A DNA stretch of 64,000 nt from an uncultured Prevotellaceae bacterium (GCA_947167515.1 CAMVIM010000005.1:1-64000); one strand, 5' to 3'; shown: positions 1 through 8,025, counted from the first letter of the stretch. The notes: generated from the letters alone by a model not told the origin. A program made the numbers and translations.

Positions 1-149
1 GTGCTAATAATTAAACAATTATTTTATAAGAAATTTTCATCGAACTCACGTTAATATAAATACAAATACAAAGTTAAAGTGTTTCATAATAATATCATGT
101 ATTAAATAGATTCGTTATCACCTAAAATTTCTTCACTCATTTCTACAGA

Positions 150-305
150 TTAGGCATTACCGCCCATCAGTTCAACTCTTTCCCAAAAGTTTCGTAATGC
201 TGTTTCTCGTTTTTCTGGAATGTCCGGGCGATAGTTCTTCACCCATTTTGTGATTTCTTGACCATTTACAGCCCCTTTAATCACTAACTTCAATTTTTCT
301 TCCAT
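150..305 (-). CDS. Small hypothetical protein, 51 aa
   Basis: A short ATG-to-TAA frame on the minus strand encodes a charged 51-residue protein beginning MEEKLKLVIKG and ending ELMGGNA. I recognise no domain. It lies about 70 bases downstream of a putative terminator (375-412), so it could be the gene controlled by the upstream leader-like RNA, or simply the next gene along. A competing overlapping frame of 30 codons starts at 367. The composition (Lys/Glu-rich, two Trp) looks protein-like but the length gives little support. Confidence 0.35.
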   Translation of the reverse strand: MEEKLKLVIKGAVNGQEITKWVKNYRPDIPEKRETALRNFWERVELMGGNA

Positions 306-374
306 ATTGATAATAGATTTTTATGCCACGCGACTCCCATGCTTGGCTGACATAAAACGGTTGGTTCATATATA

Positions 375-412
375 CAAAAAATGCGTGAGAGTCACCTGTT
401 GCTCGTCTCACG
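375..412 (-). terminator. Rho-independent terminator of the 375-708 transcript
   Basis: On the minus strand CGTGAGA (412-406) pairs with TCTCACG (390-384) around a loop of about 15 bases and is followed by CATTTTTTG. It is the right end of the predicted RNA. Confidence 0.5.
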
Positions 413-708
413 TTCAAAGGCTCTGGCATCGCCCAACAAGTCGAAACGAAACAACGCCGAAGCCCACGCATGAGTATATAAACAACACTTAATTGCGTGA
501 GAAGCCAATGATGGCTGTCATGCAATACATGTGCCCGATTATATACACCTGCAAGGACGTCTTTGTTGCTTTGATGTTTGACTTGTTGTCTCGAACTGCC
601 AGATTCTTGAACGTCAAGCACAAAGCGTCAAGTACGCCTTTTCTATATATAGGTTCCCTGCCTCTATCCCACTCGTGAGCGGGACTTCGGCAAGAGAACA
701 GTTGCAAA
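375..708 (-). ncRNA. Candidate non-coding RNA or attenuated leader
   Basis: No convincing protein covers this stretch, yet it is bounded by a good Bacteroidales promoter (715-745) and a hairpin followed by a T-run (375-412), both on the minus strand. That predicts a transcript of about 330 nucleotides. Internal stem-loops are visible, for example TTGCGTGA...AAGCC pairing with GGCT.TCATGCAA at 492-524. It does not show the tmRNA, RNase P or cobalamin-riboswitch signature motifs I looked for. It could be a small RNA or the leader of the small ORF at 150-305. The class is unknown. Confidence 0.4.
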
Positions 709-714
709 AGTACA

Positions 715-745
715 ATGATTTTTTGAGAATACAAAGGATTTGGAG
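715..745 (-). promoter_or_regulatory. Bacteroidales-type promoter
   Basis: The minus strand has TTTG (745-742), a 19-base spacer, and TACTTTTG (722-715), a full match to the TAnnTTTG -7 consensus of this phylum. Transcription should start near 708 and run leftwards. Confidence 0.55.
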
Positions 746-1112
746 GAAAAATCAAGCCAAGGCACAAAAAAGCATCATTTTTATACTCTCCGTATAGGCA
801 CTTCCACTGCCTCGAATGACTCTACGTCAGTGCAGGGTTGGAGTGAACGCCGTAGCTGGTATCAGATGACTGTCGTATGCACTCCCATACGTACGCCGTG
901 TACTCTTCAATAGACATGCCGCTTATTCGTGTATGTGTACTCCAATTCCCCTTTCGAAACTAAGAAAGGTGTGATAAAAACAAAGAAGGATGTGATGAGA
1001 ACTAAGAATGGTGTGATGGAAACTAAGAAGGAGATGACGATGATAATGTAAAGTTGAAAGTTTATGGTTTAAAGTTTAAAGACCATGCGGCCAGTATAAA
1101 GTTTAAAGCTTG
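746..1112. other. Gene-free region
   Basis: I see no supported gene here. Apart from the 21-bp tandem array at 958-1041 and a TTTAAAG-rich stretch at 1055-1107, nothing stands out. Confidence 0.5.
958..1041. repeat. Four tandem copies of a 21-bp repeat
   Basis: Units begin at 958, 979, 1000 and 1021, each starting AACtAAGAA and containing GGTGTGAT or a close variant. The spacing is exactly 21 bp. The units are not palindromic. The array lies between the trp operon terminator and the unexplained RNA. Confidence 0.8.
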
Positions 1113-1153
1113 AAAAAAAGTACCTTTGCAGCATCTCCTTGCTACAAAGGTAC
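1113..1153 (-). terminator. Terminator of the trp operon
   Basis: GTACCTTTG (1120-1128) and CAAAGGTAC (1145-1153) form a perfect 9-bp stem, extended by AGCA/TGCT inside. On the minus strand it is followed by seven Ts (1119-1113). It sits about 65 bases after the trpA stop. The TACCTTTG inside it resembles a plus-strand -7 element, but no plus-strand gene follows. Confidence 0.75.
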
Positions 1154-1217
1154 GAAATATTTTTGCAAGTGTCGGGGCGGATGTTTTGAGAGCCCAATAC
1201 AGGATGAAAGGCATACT

Positions 1218-2063
1218 TTATTGTTTCAGCGCTTCAAGCAAAGCATCCATTGCCTTGCCGGCGTCTTGGGTCTCTTCATAGAGCTTGACGAACTTGCTGC
1301 CGATGATGGCACCTGCGGCATTGGCTTGGGCGGTTTCGAGGGTCTGCTTGTTGCTGATGCCGAAGCCAATCATGCAGGGGTGATTCAGATTCATGCCTTT
1401 GATGCGCGAGAAGTAGGCTTGTTTTTGGTCACCGAATTCCTTCTGTGCACCAGTGGTGGCTGCGGAAGATACCATGTAGATGAAGCCATCGGTGTGCTCG
1501 TCGATGAAGCGGATGCGCTCGTCGCTGGTTTCGGGAGTGATGAGCATGATGATGCGGATGTCGTATTTGTCAGCAATGGGCTTGTATTCTTCCAGATAAT
1601 CCTTGAAAGGAAGGTCGGGGATGATGACACCATCGATGCCCACTTCTGTGCAACGTTGGCAGAACTTCTCGAAACCGAACTGCATGATGGGGTTGAGGTA
1701 GCCCATCAATACCAAGGGCAGCCCCTTCCCAGCCTCCCCCAGGGTGGAGGAGTTTCCATCCGGACGGTGTTTCTCCCCCTTGGGGGAGGTTTGGAGGGGG
1801 CTCCTGTTCAGGTCTTCGAGTTGGGAGAAGAGTTTCTTGAGACTCATGCCGTTGCGGAGGGCTTTGGTGGCAGCGTCTTGGATGACGGGACCATCAGCCA
1901 TAGGGTCGGAGAAGGGGATGCCGACTTCAATCATATCGACACCTTTCTGCTCGAGGGTGCGGATGGTGTTGGCAGTGCCTTCTAATGTGGGGTGTCCTGC
2001 ACAGAAGTAGATGGACAGGATATTTTCGCGCTTGTTGGCGAAGAGTTGATTGATTCTATTCAT
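1218..2063 (-). CDS. trpA: Tryptophan synthase alpha subunit
   Basis: TrpA cleaves indole-3-glycerol phosphate to indole and glyceraldehyde 3-phosphate and passes indole to TrpB. The catalytic Glu is in MIEVGIPFSDP (about residue 46) and the catalytic Asp in MADGP (about 57); PLVLMGYLNP and the phosphate-binding loops are also present. At 281 aa it is longer than typical TrpA because about 28 extra residues (roughly 87-115, SPLQTSPKGE...) are inserted just before PLVLMGYLNP. This stretch is encoded by a G/C-rich inverted repeat (1720-1802) that keeps the frame. It is the last gene of the trp operon, separated from trpF by four 9-bp repeats. Identity is certain; whether the insertion alters activity cannot be seen. 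Confidence 0.96.
   Translation of the reverse strand: MNRINQLFANKRENILSIYFCAGHPTLEGTANTIRTLEQKGVDMIEVGIPFSDPMADGPVIQDAATKALRNGMSLKKLFSQLEDLNRSPLQTSPKGEKHRPDGNSSTLGEAGKGLPLVLMGYLNPIMQFGFEKFCQRCTEVGIDGVIIPDLPFKDYLEEYKPIADKYDIRIIMLITPETSDERIRFIDEHTDGFIYMVSSAATTGAQKEFGDQKQAYFSRIKGMNLNHPCMIGFGISNKQTLETAQANAAGAIIGSKFVKLYEETQDAGKAMDALLEALKQ
1720..1802. repeat. Inverted-repeat element inserted in frame in trpA
   Basis: Two arms of about 30 bp (AGCCCCTTCCCAGCCTCCC and the complement of GGGAGGTTTGGAGGGGGCT) flank a centre of about 22 bp. Related sequences occur at 22926-23031, 21238-21272 and 8110-8149. In trpA it encodes SPLQTSPKGE and following residues. The insert is about 28 codons with no stop. 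Confidence 0.8.
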
Positions 2064-2070
2064 TGTTCTT

Positions 2071-2106
2071 TGATGGGTTTGATGGGTTTGATGGGTTTGA
2101 TGGGTT
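2071..2106. repeat. 9-bp tandem repeat in the trpF-trpA spacer
   Basis: Four perfect copies of TGATGGGTT (AACCCATCA on the coding strand) fill the spacer. Degenerate versions fill the other trp spacers at about 2721-2752, 3553-3585 and 5153-5192. Confidence 0.85.
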
Positions 2107-2114
2107 GAGTGGGG

Positions 2115-2720
2115 TTAATGGGTGAGTTGGGAGAGGAAGGTGCGGAGGAGGGATGGGTCTTTTAGCGCAGGGGAGGTCTCGAAGCCTGAGTTGAGGTCGA
2201 TGCCTGCAAGTTGAGGATGATGGAAGGCGTTGATGCGTTCGGCGTCATCAGAACCAATGCCGCCACTCAGCAGGAAGGGTGTCTTGCCTTCGTAGTTGTT
2301 GAGCACGCTCCAATCGAATTTCTCACCATTGCCACCTACGGACTTTCCTTTCGTGTCGAAGAGAAAGTAGTCGGCGATGTCTTCGTAAGGTTTGGTGCTT
2401 TCCAAATCGGAGGGTGTCGCGATGTTGAAAGCCTTGATCACTTTCCATTCACGGAGTTGTTGGCAATAGTCGGGTGATTCGTGACCATGAAGTTGAATGA
2501 TGTCGAGGGCATACTCCTTGGCCATGCGCTTGACCTGTTCCATGTCTTCATCCACGAACACACCCACACGCTTCTTGTTGATGGGCATGTCTTTGGGAGG
2601 CTCGCAGACATAGCGCTTGGACTTTTGCCAGAAGATGAATCCCATCCAATCGACACTTGGGAGGGCATCCACTTGACGGATGTTGTCGGGGTCGCGCATT
2701 CCGCAAACTTTCACTATCAT
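2115..2720 (-). CDS. trpF: Phosphoribosylanthranilate isomerase
   Basis: TrpF converts N-(5'-phosphoribosyl)anthranilate to the carboxyphenylamino-deoxyribulose phosphate used by TrpC. The 201-aa protein starts MIVKVCGMRD, where Cys7 is the usual catalytic Cys. It ends with the GGIGSDDAERI and AGIDLNSGFE segments that carry the phosphate site and catalytic Asp. Length is normal for a single-domain TrpF. It lies between trpC and trpA in the trp operon, with a 32-base spacer of degenerate 9-mers upstream. It is cytoplasmic. Confidence 0.96.
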   Translation of the reverse strand: MIVKVCGMRDPDNIRQVDALPSVDWMGFIFWQKSKRYVCEPPKDMPINKKRVGVFVDEDMEQVKRMAKEYALDIIQLHGHESPDYCQQLREWKVIKAFNIATPSDLESTKPYEDIADYFLFDTKGKSVGGNGEKFDWSVLNNYEGKTPFLLSGGIGSDDAERINAFHHPQLAGIDLNSGFETSPALKDPSLLRTFLSQLTH

Positions 2721-2752
2721 GGGCTTAATGGGTTTAATGGGGTGAGTGGGGG

Positions 2753-3553
2753 TTATTGGGTCACTTGGGCAATGAAGTCAGCGAGGGCTTTGCCTGGGTC
2801 GGGAGTCTTCATGAAGGTCTCGCCGATGAGGAAGCCTCGGAAGCCTGCCTCGCGGAGTTCACGCACGGTTTGTGGGTTGCTGATGCCGCTTTCAGAAACA
2901 AGCACATAGTCCTTGGGCAGCAGGGAGGCAAGGCGATAGGAGTTCGCCACATCCGTATGGAAGGTGCCGAGGTTGCGATTGTTTACGCCCACCATGTCGA
3001 TGTTCTCCCTCACATATTCCAGTTCTGGCTCAGAATGCACTTCGAGCAGGGTCTCAAGTCCCAGTTCGTGGGCTTTCTTTGCCAATGTGCTGCATTCCTC
3101 TTGGGTGAGGTCAGCAGCGATGAGCAGGACAGCATCGGCACCCACCATCTTGGCTTGATAGAGCTGGTACTCATCCACGATGAAGTCTTTGCGCAGGATA
3201 GGGCAGGAGACGGTAGGACGGGCAATGCGTATATACCGCAGGATGCCACCGAAGTATTTCTCGTCAGTCAAGATAGAGACGGCACTGGCACCATTCTCGC
3301 TGTAGGAGGCAGGAATGACATCGGGTTTGCCCTCTTCCTTGATCCATCCCTTCGAAGGACTTTTGCGCTTGAACTCTGCAATGATGCCTGAGGCAGATGC
3401 AGCAAGGCTCTCTCGCATGGAGCGACGAGGCTGTGGGTTGTCTGCCAGCAGTTGCTCCACATTGGCATATAGGGTGGCAGGAGGAATGATAGCCTTCTGC
3501 TGTTGGAGCTCGATGCGCTTGTGGGCGACGATTTCTTGTAAGATATCTTGCAT
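2753..3553 (-). CDS. trpC: Indole-3-glycerol-phosphate synthase
   Basis: TrpC closes the indole ring by decarboxylation and dehydration of the TrpF product. The 266-aa TIM barrel has the expected FKRKSPSKG segment with the catalytic Lys, LRKDFIVDEYQ, LLEVHSE, VGVNNRNLGTF, VSESGI and FLIGETFMK. It is separate from trpF here, unlike the fused E. coli enzyme. The spacers on both sides are short (about 32 bases) and consist of ATGGGTTTAATGGGG-like repeats. Confidence 0.97.
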   Translation of the reverse strand: MQDILQEIVAHKRIELQQQKAIIPPATLYANVEQLLADNPQPRRSMRESLAASASGIIAEFKRKSPSKGWIKEEGKPDVIPASYSENGASAVSILTDEKYFGGILRYIRIARPTVSCPILRKDFIVDEYQLYQAKMVGADAVLLIAADLTQEECSTLAKKAHELGLETLLEVHSEPELEYVRENIDMVGVNNRNLGTFHTDVANSYRLASLLPKDYVLVSESGISNPQTVRELREAGFRGFLIGETFMKTPDPGKALADFIAQVTQ

Positions 3554-3585
3554 GGGTTTTATGGGCTTAATGGGGTGAATGGGGT

Positions 3586-4581
3586 TTATGAGTTCAGTTC
3601 GACGAACTTTTGGAAGGTCTGGAGGGCTTTGCCGCTATCCAAAGACTCGCGAGCCATTGCCACAGAGTCAGCCATCGACATGTTTTTGTCCATGATGCTG
3701 ATGCCACAGGCAGCATTGGCGATGATCACATTCTTCTGTGCCTCGGTAGAGGTGCCTTCCAAGACAGAGTCAAAAATCTTTTGGGCTTCCTCTGCTGTCT
3801 CACCTCCGTAGATGTCACTCTGCTTGACATACTTCAAACCGAGGTCAACAGGTGTGAGCACTTTCTCGAAGTCGTTGGTGCAGATTTTGAAACCACTCGT
3901 GAGGGAGATTTCATCGTAGCCGTCGTAGGAGGTGATGACACCGAAGTTGTCGCCGATGCGCTGGTGCAGATTGGTGTAGAGGCGCAGTTGCGACTGGTTG
4001 GCGGCACCGTGCAGCGAGTTCTTGGGGTGGCAAGGATTGACGAGGGGACCGAGCAGATTGAAGCAAGTGGGGATGGTGAGGGCCTTGCGAGTGGGGCCGA
4101 CGAACTTCATGCCGTAGGCGAAGAGGGGAGCGTGGAAGTAGCAGATGCCCGTCTCTTCCAAAGAGCGTTTCAGGTGGTCGATGTCGTCGGTGAATTTCAC
4201 GCCGTGGCCTTGAAGCACATTGCTGGCACCGCTGACAGAGGAAGAACCACCGTTGCCGTGTTTGGTCACTTTGTAGCCTGCTCCGGCAATGACGAAGGCT
4301 GAGCAGGTGGAGATGTTGAACGTGTTCTTTCCATCGCCGCCAGTACCCACGATGTCGAGGGTGTTGTATTCGGAGAAATCCAGATACTTGCCCGTTTCGA
4401 GCAGTCCTTGACGGAAACCGAGCAGTTCATCCACTGTGACGCCGCGTGTCTGCATGGCCATCAGCAGAGCGGCAATCTGCTGCACGTTATATTTTTCCTC
4501 AACGATGTTGAGCATGATCTCGTGGGTGTCAGCTTGTGTGAGGGTGTTGCCCTCGATGAGTTGTAAAAGATACTTTTTCAT
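3586..4581 (-). CDS. trpD: Anthranilate phosphoribosyltransferase
   Basis: TrpD transfers the phosphoribosyl group of PRPP to anthranilate. The GTGGDGKNTFNIST motif (PRPP and diphosphate binding), KHGNGGSSSVSG and the LGPLVNPCHPKN segment are all present. The 331-aa length is typical of the stand-alone enzyme, not fused to TrpG. It follows trpG by 7 bases, so the two are probably translated together. Confidence 0.97.
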   Translation of the reverse strand: MKKYLLQLIEGNTLTQADTHEIMLNIVEEKYNVQQIAALLMAMQTRGVTVDELLGFRQGLLETGKYLDFSEYNTLDIVGTGGDGKNTFNISTCSAFVIAGAGYKVTKHGNGGSSSVSGASNVLQGHGVKFTDDIDHLKRSLEETGICYFHAPLFAYGMKFVGPTRKALTIPTCFNLLGPLVNPCHPKNSLHGAANQSQLRLYTNLHQRIGDNFGVITSYDGYDEISLTSGFKICTNDFEKVLTPVDLGLKYVKQSDIYGGETAEEAQKIFDSVLEGTSTEAQKNVIIANAACGISIMDKNMSMADSVAMARESLDSGKALQTFQKFVELNS

Positions 4582-4588
4582 ATTGTGT

Positions 4589-5152
4589 TTAGTGTTTTAA
4601 CCAGTTGTTAATGATTGTTTTACCTTCGGATGTGAGTACGCTTTCGGGGTGGTACTGAATGCCTCGGATGTCGTACTCTTTATGTCTCATGGACATGATG
4701 TAACCTTCGTCAGAGACGCTGGTCACTTCGAGGCAATCAGGCAGGCTCTTGGCATCAACCACCCAGGAGTGGTAGCGTCCCACCTCGATGCGTTGGGGAA
4801 GTCTTTCGAAGAGGTAATCCTGAACGGTGATGGTGGCCGGGGTTGCCACACCATGATAGACTTCGGAGAGGTTGATGAGTTGTGCGCCAAAGCTTTCGCC
4901 AATGGCTTGATGTCCGAGGCACACACCGAGGATGGGCTTCTTGCCAGCATAGTGTTTGATGACATCGAGCAGAAGACCTGCTTCGGAGGGGATGCCAGGA
5001 CCAGGAGAGAGGATGATTTTGTCGAAAGCCTCGAGCTGCTCCATCTGGAACTGGTCGTTGCGATAGACGGTCACTTCGGCTCCCAAAGCCTTGACGAGAT
5101 GACTCAGATTGTAGGTGAAAGAGTCGTAGTTATCGATGATTACTATGTTCAT
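4589..5152 (-). CDS. trpG: Anthranilate synthase glutaminase subunit
   Basis: TrpG supplies ammonia from glutamine to TrpE. The class I amidotransferase triad is visible: Cys78 in LGVCLGHQ, His168 and Glu170 in QYHPES. I chose the start at 5152 (MNIVIIDNYDSFTYN), which gives 187 aa and the family N-terminus. The longer frame to 5209 adds only a Ser/His/Pro-rich stretch encoded by the spacer repeat. It lies between trpE and trpD. A role shared with para-aminobenzoate synthesis is possible but nothing here shows it. Confidence 0.95.
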   Translation of the reverse strand: MNIVIIDNYDSFTYNLSHLVKALGAEVTVYRNDQFQMEQLEAFDKIILSPGPGIPSEAGLLLDVIKHYAGKKPILGVCLGHQAIGESFGAQLINLSEVYHGVATPATITVQDYLFERLPQRIEVGRYHSWVVDAKSLPDCLEVTSVSDEGYIMSMRHKEYDIRGIQYHPESVLTSEGKTIINNWLKH

Positions 5153-5192
5153 GGGTTGATGGGTTTGATGGGTTGAATGGGAAGGGATGGGC

Positions 5193-6659
5193 TTAGAGTT
5201 TTTCGGCAATGCTGATGGCCTTGCGGAGCGCGCCCAGTTTGTTGTTCACTTCTTGGAGCTCGTACTCCACATCGCTCTTGGCTACGATGCCACCACCTGC
5301 TTGGAACCAGAGTTCGCTGTTGCGTGAGACAAAGGTGCGGATGGTGATGGCTTGGTTGAGGCTGCCGTCAAAACCGATGCTGCCCACACAACCTCCGTAG
5401 GCACCACGATTGTGTGGCTCATATTCGGAGATGAGTTGCATGGCACGAACCTTCGGCGCACCAGAGAGGGTGCCGGCAGGGAAGGTGTCGATGAAGGCTT
5501 TCACAGGGTCTGCGCCCTCGTTGAGTTCGCCACTCACGCGAGAGACAAGGTGAATGACGTGGCTGTAGAACTGCATGTCTTTGTAGAAGTCCACCTTCAC
5601 ATCGTGGCAGTTGCGGGAGAGGTCGTTGCGGGCCAGGTCAACCAGCATGACGTGTTCGGCATTCTCCTTGGGGTCGTTCTTCAGATAGAGGGCATTCTGG
5701 CGGTCCTGCTCGGGGTTGCCGGTGCGCTTGGTGGTGCCGGCAATGGGGTCGATGTAGGCACGGAGGGTGGGGACTCCAGCGGGTGAACCGCTGGACGCAA
5801 GGGGAGCGGAGTCGGCGGGTGAACCGCTGGACGCTGGCTCGATGCGGCAGTGGGTTTCGGGTGAGGAGCCGAAGATGCGGAAACCGCCGAAGTCGAGGTA
5901 GAAGAGATAGGGGGAGGGGTTGATGCTGCGGAGGGCACGATAGAGTTTGAAGTCATCGCCCTCGAATTGTTGCTTGAAGCGGCGTGAAAGCACGATTTGG
6001 AACACGTCGCCACGAAGACAATGCTGGATGCCTCGGCGGATGTTCTCGCGGTGTTCGTCGTCGGTCAGCGTGGAGGTGCAGTCGCCCACGGGGCGGAAAC
6101 TGTACTGCTGATAGGGGCGGCTGTTCACATCGTGTTCCAGTTGGTCGAGGTCGTCCTCTTCGCCATCTTGCAAGAGTTCGATAAGGGTCACCTCGTTTTT
6201 GAAATGGTCGAAGATGATGTAGTCCTTGTAGAGGATGTAGAGCAAGTCGGGTGCATCGTTTTCGGTCTGCGTCTCGTCCTTCACGTCGATGTGCTCGAAG
6301 TAGCGCACGGAGTTGAAGGTGGTGTAGCCATAGAGTCCGCAGTCAGCCTTGTCGGCTCCCTCGATGTGGAAACTCTGGAGAAACTGGTTGATGAGCCGTG
6401 CGGTGTCATCGCCATTGCTGATGGGGCATCTCTGCTCCTCGCCATTGGGGAATTGCATCACGCCCACGCCATGAGCCACCGACACGCTGCCGATGGGGTG
6501 GAGGCAGATGAAAGAACGGGAGTTTTTGCTGTCGTGATAGTCGGAGCATTCCATCAGTGCGCTTTGCGGATAGGCATCGCGCACTCGCAGATAGACGCTC
6601 ACGGGTGTGTTGAGGTCGCCCAGAATCTTCTTGGAGGCGGTGTGATAGTTGTATTTCAT
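5193..6659 (-). CDS. trpE: Anthranilate synthase component I
   Basis: TrpE makes anthranilate from chorismate with ammonia from TrpG. Chorismate-binding motifs are clear: FQIVLSRRF, NPSPYLFYLDF, GSSPETH, DPIAGTTKRTG, EHVMLVDLARNDL, AGTLSGAPKVRAM and RGAYGGCVG. The start at 6659 (MKYNYHTASKK) gives 488 aa; the longer frame to 6806 is encoded by 23-bp repeats and is unlikely to be translated. Residues 275-299 (PASSGSPADSAP...) form an extra loop just before DPIAGTTKRTG. It is encoded by two copies of a hairpin repeat and is rich in Ala, Ser, Gly and Pro. It is the second structural gene of the operon. Confidence 0.96.
   Translation of the reverse strand: MKYNYHTASKKILGDLNTPVSVYLRVRDAYPQSALMECSDYHDSKNSRSFICLHPIGSVSVAHGVGVMQFPNGEEQRCPISNGDDTARLINQFLQSFHIEGADKADCGLYGYTTFNSVRYFEHIDVKDETQTENDAPDLLYILYKDYIIFDHFKNEVTLIELLQDGEEDDLDQLEHDVNSRPYQQYSFRPVGDCTSTLTDDEHRENIRRGIQHCLRGDVFQIVLSRRFKQQFEGDDFKLYRALRSINPSPYLFYLDFGGFRIFGSSPETHCRIEPASSGSPADSAPLASSGSPAGVPTLRAYIDPIAGTTKRTGNPEQDRQNALYLKNDPKENAEHVMLVDLARNDLSRNCHDVKVDFYKDMQFYSHVIHLVSRVSGELNEGADPVKAFIDTFPAGTLSGAPKVRAMQLISEYEPHNRGAYGGCVGSIGFDGSLNQAITIRTFVSRNSELWFQAGGGIVAKSDVEYELQEVNNKLGALRKAISIAEKL
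5763..5837. repeat. Duplicated hairpin repeat inside trpE
   Basis: CCAGCGGGTGAACCGCTGG is a perfect hairpin (7-bp arms, 5-base loop). A second copy, GGCGGGTGAACCGCTGGACG, follows about 42 bases later. Together they encode 25 extra residues with repeated SSGSPA, in frame. Confidence 0.75.
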
Positions 6660-6738
6660 GTTGTTTTTGTGTGTTGGGTTGTGTGATACTTGTTTTGTGT
6701 CGTGTGTTTGTGTGTGGCTATGGGGAGTGTCTGGAATC

Positions 6739-6799
6739 GTACCCGAGGGGTACGGTGTGCCGTAGTCGAGGGGTACACCATGCCGTACCCGAGGGGTAC
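6739..6799. repeat. Three palindromic units at 23-bp period
   Basis: GTACCCGAGGGGTAC (6-bp arms around GAG) occurs at 6739 and 6785, with a variant GTAGTCGAGGGGTAC at 6762. The spacing is exactly 23 bp. The array lies in the 163-base spacer between trpB and trpE and could form small hairpins in the mRNA. Confidence 0.85.
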
Positions 6800-6822
6800 G
6801 CTCCATTTCTGCCTGTTCCTGT

Positions 6823-8025
6823 TTAGAAATCTTTCACCTCATTTTGATGTTTCAGATACGTGTCTAAGTCCTTGTCGCCTCTGCCGCTCACGGTGAGCAC
6901 CACAACGGTGTCTTTGGTGAACTGGTCCTTCACCTTGGGCAGCAAAGCCAAAGCATGAGCACTCTCGAGGGCGGGGATGATGCCCTCCATGCGTGTCAGT
7001 TCGAAGGCGGCACGGAGTGCCTCGTCGTCGTTGGCTGGGAGCACCTGTGCGCGGCCTGTTTCGTAGAGGTTGCAGTGGATGGGGCCTGTGCCGGGATAGT
7101 CGAGTCCGGCCGAGATGGAGTAAGGCTCGATGATTTGGCCATCCTCCGTCTGCATCAACTTGATGCGGCTGCCGTGCAAGATGCCGATGGTGCCCACCTG
7201 CATGCTGGCTGCTGTCTGACCTGAATCGATGCCCAGACCACCTGCCTCGCCGAGAATAATCTTCACGCGCTCATCGTCGATGTAGTGATAGATGGTGCCG
7301 GCGGCGTTGGAGCCTCCACCCACACAAGCCATCAGCACGTCGGGATAGTCGCGGCCAATCTTCTCTTCAAGTTGCCATTTGATTTCCTCCGAGATGACCG
7401 ACTGGAGCCGTGCCACCATGTCAGGATAGGGATGTGGACCGACGGTCGAGCCTATGATATAGAATGTGTCGGCAGGGTGACAGCACCAGTCGCGGATGGC
7501 TTCGTTGGTGGCATCTTTCAGGGTCTTGTTGCCGCTCTCCACAGGTACAACGGTTGCACCCAACATCTTCATGCGCTCCACGTTGACGTGTTGACGCTGC
7601 ACGTCGAGCGCACCCTGATACACCGTGCAAGGCATGTCCATGAGTGCACAGGCGGTGGCGGTGGCCACACCGTGCTGTCCGGCTCCAGTTTCGGCAATGA
7701 TACGCTTCTTGCCCATCTTCTTGGCGAGGAGAATCTGACCGAGCGCATTGTTGATTTTGTGGGCACCCGTGTGGTTGAGGTCTTCGCGCTTCAGATAGAG
7801 TTGGCAGCCGTACTTCTCGCTCATGCGCTTGGCATAGTAGAGTGGGGAAGGGCGACCCACATAGTCCTTCAGCAGGGCGTGGTACTCGCGTTTGAACTCC
7901 TCGCTCTCCAGGATGGGGAGGTAGGCTTTCTTCAGGTCCTCCACCGTCTTGTAGAGAATCTCTGGGATGTAGGCTCCACCGAACTGTCCGTAGAAGCCGT
8001 TCTCATCTACTTGATAAGTCGTCAT
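6823..8025 (-). CDS. trpB: Tryptophan synthase beta subunit
   Basis: TrpB condenses indole with serine using PLP. The PLP Lys is in NHTGAHKINN (Lys90), the catalytic Glu in AETGAGQHG, and the phosphate site in CVGGGSNAAG. I placed the start at 8025 (MTTYQVDENG), giving 400 aa, the usual length. A longer frame to 8151 only reads through the leader's G/C-rich repeat. It is the first structural gene after the attenuator, an unusual order with trpB ahead of trpE and far from trpA. Confidence 0.97.
   Translation of the reverse strand: MTTYQVDENGFYGQFGGAYIPEILYKTVEDLKKAYLPILESEEFKREYHALLKDYVGRPSPLYYAKRMSEKYGCQLYLKREDLNHTGAHKINNALGQILLAKKMGKKRIIAETGAGQHGVATATACALMDMPCTVYQGALDVQRQHVNVERMKMLGATVVPVESGNKTLKDATNEAIRDWCCHPADTFYIIGSTVGPHPYPDMVARLQSVISEEIKWQLEEKIGRDYPDVLMACVGGGSNAAGTIYHYIDDERVKIILGEAGGLGIDSGQTAASMQVGTIGILHGSRIKLMQTEDGQIIEPYSISAGLDYPGTGPIHCNLYETGRAQVLPANDDEALRAAFELTRMEGIIPALESAHALALLPKVKDQFTKDTVVVLTVSGRGDKDLDTYLKHQNEVKDF

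Noticed and set aside
277-621. 114-codon minus-strand frame near the left end
   Set aside because: It crosses the putative terminator at 375-412 and shows no family resemblance; the RNA interpretation fits better, though a short peptide at its end cannot be excluded.
1121-1128. Plus-strand TACCTTTG promoter
   Set aside because: It forms the stem of the trp operon terminator and no plus-strand gene follows.
1110-1985. Plus-strand 291-codon frame opposite trpA
   Set aside because: It is the antisense shadow of trpA, has no family features, and trpA is certain.
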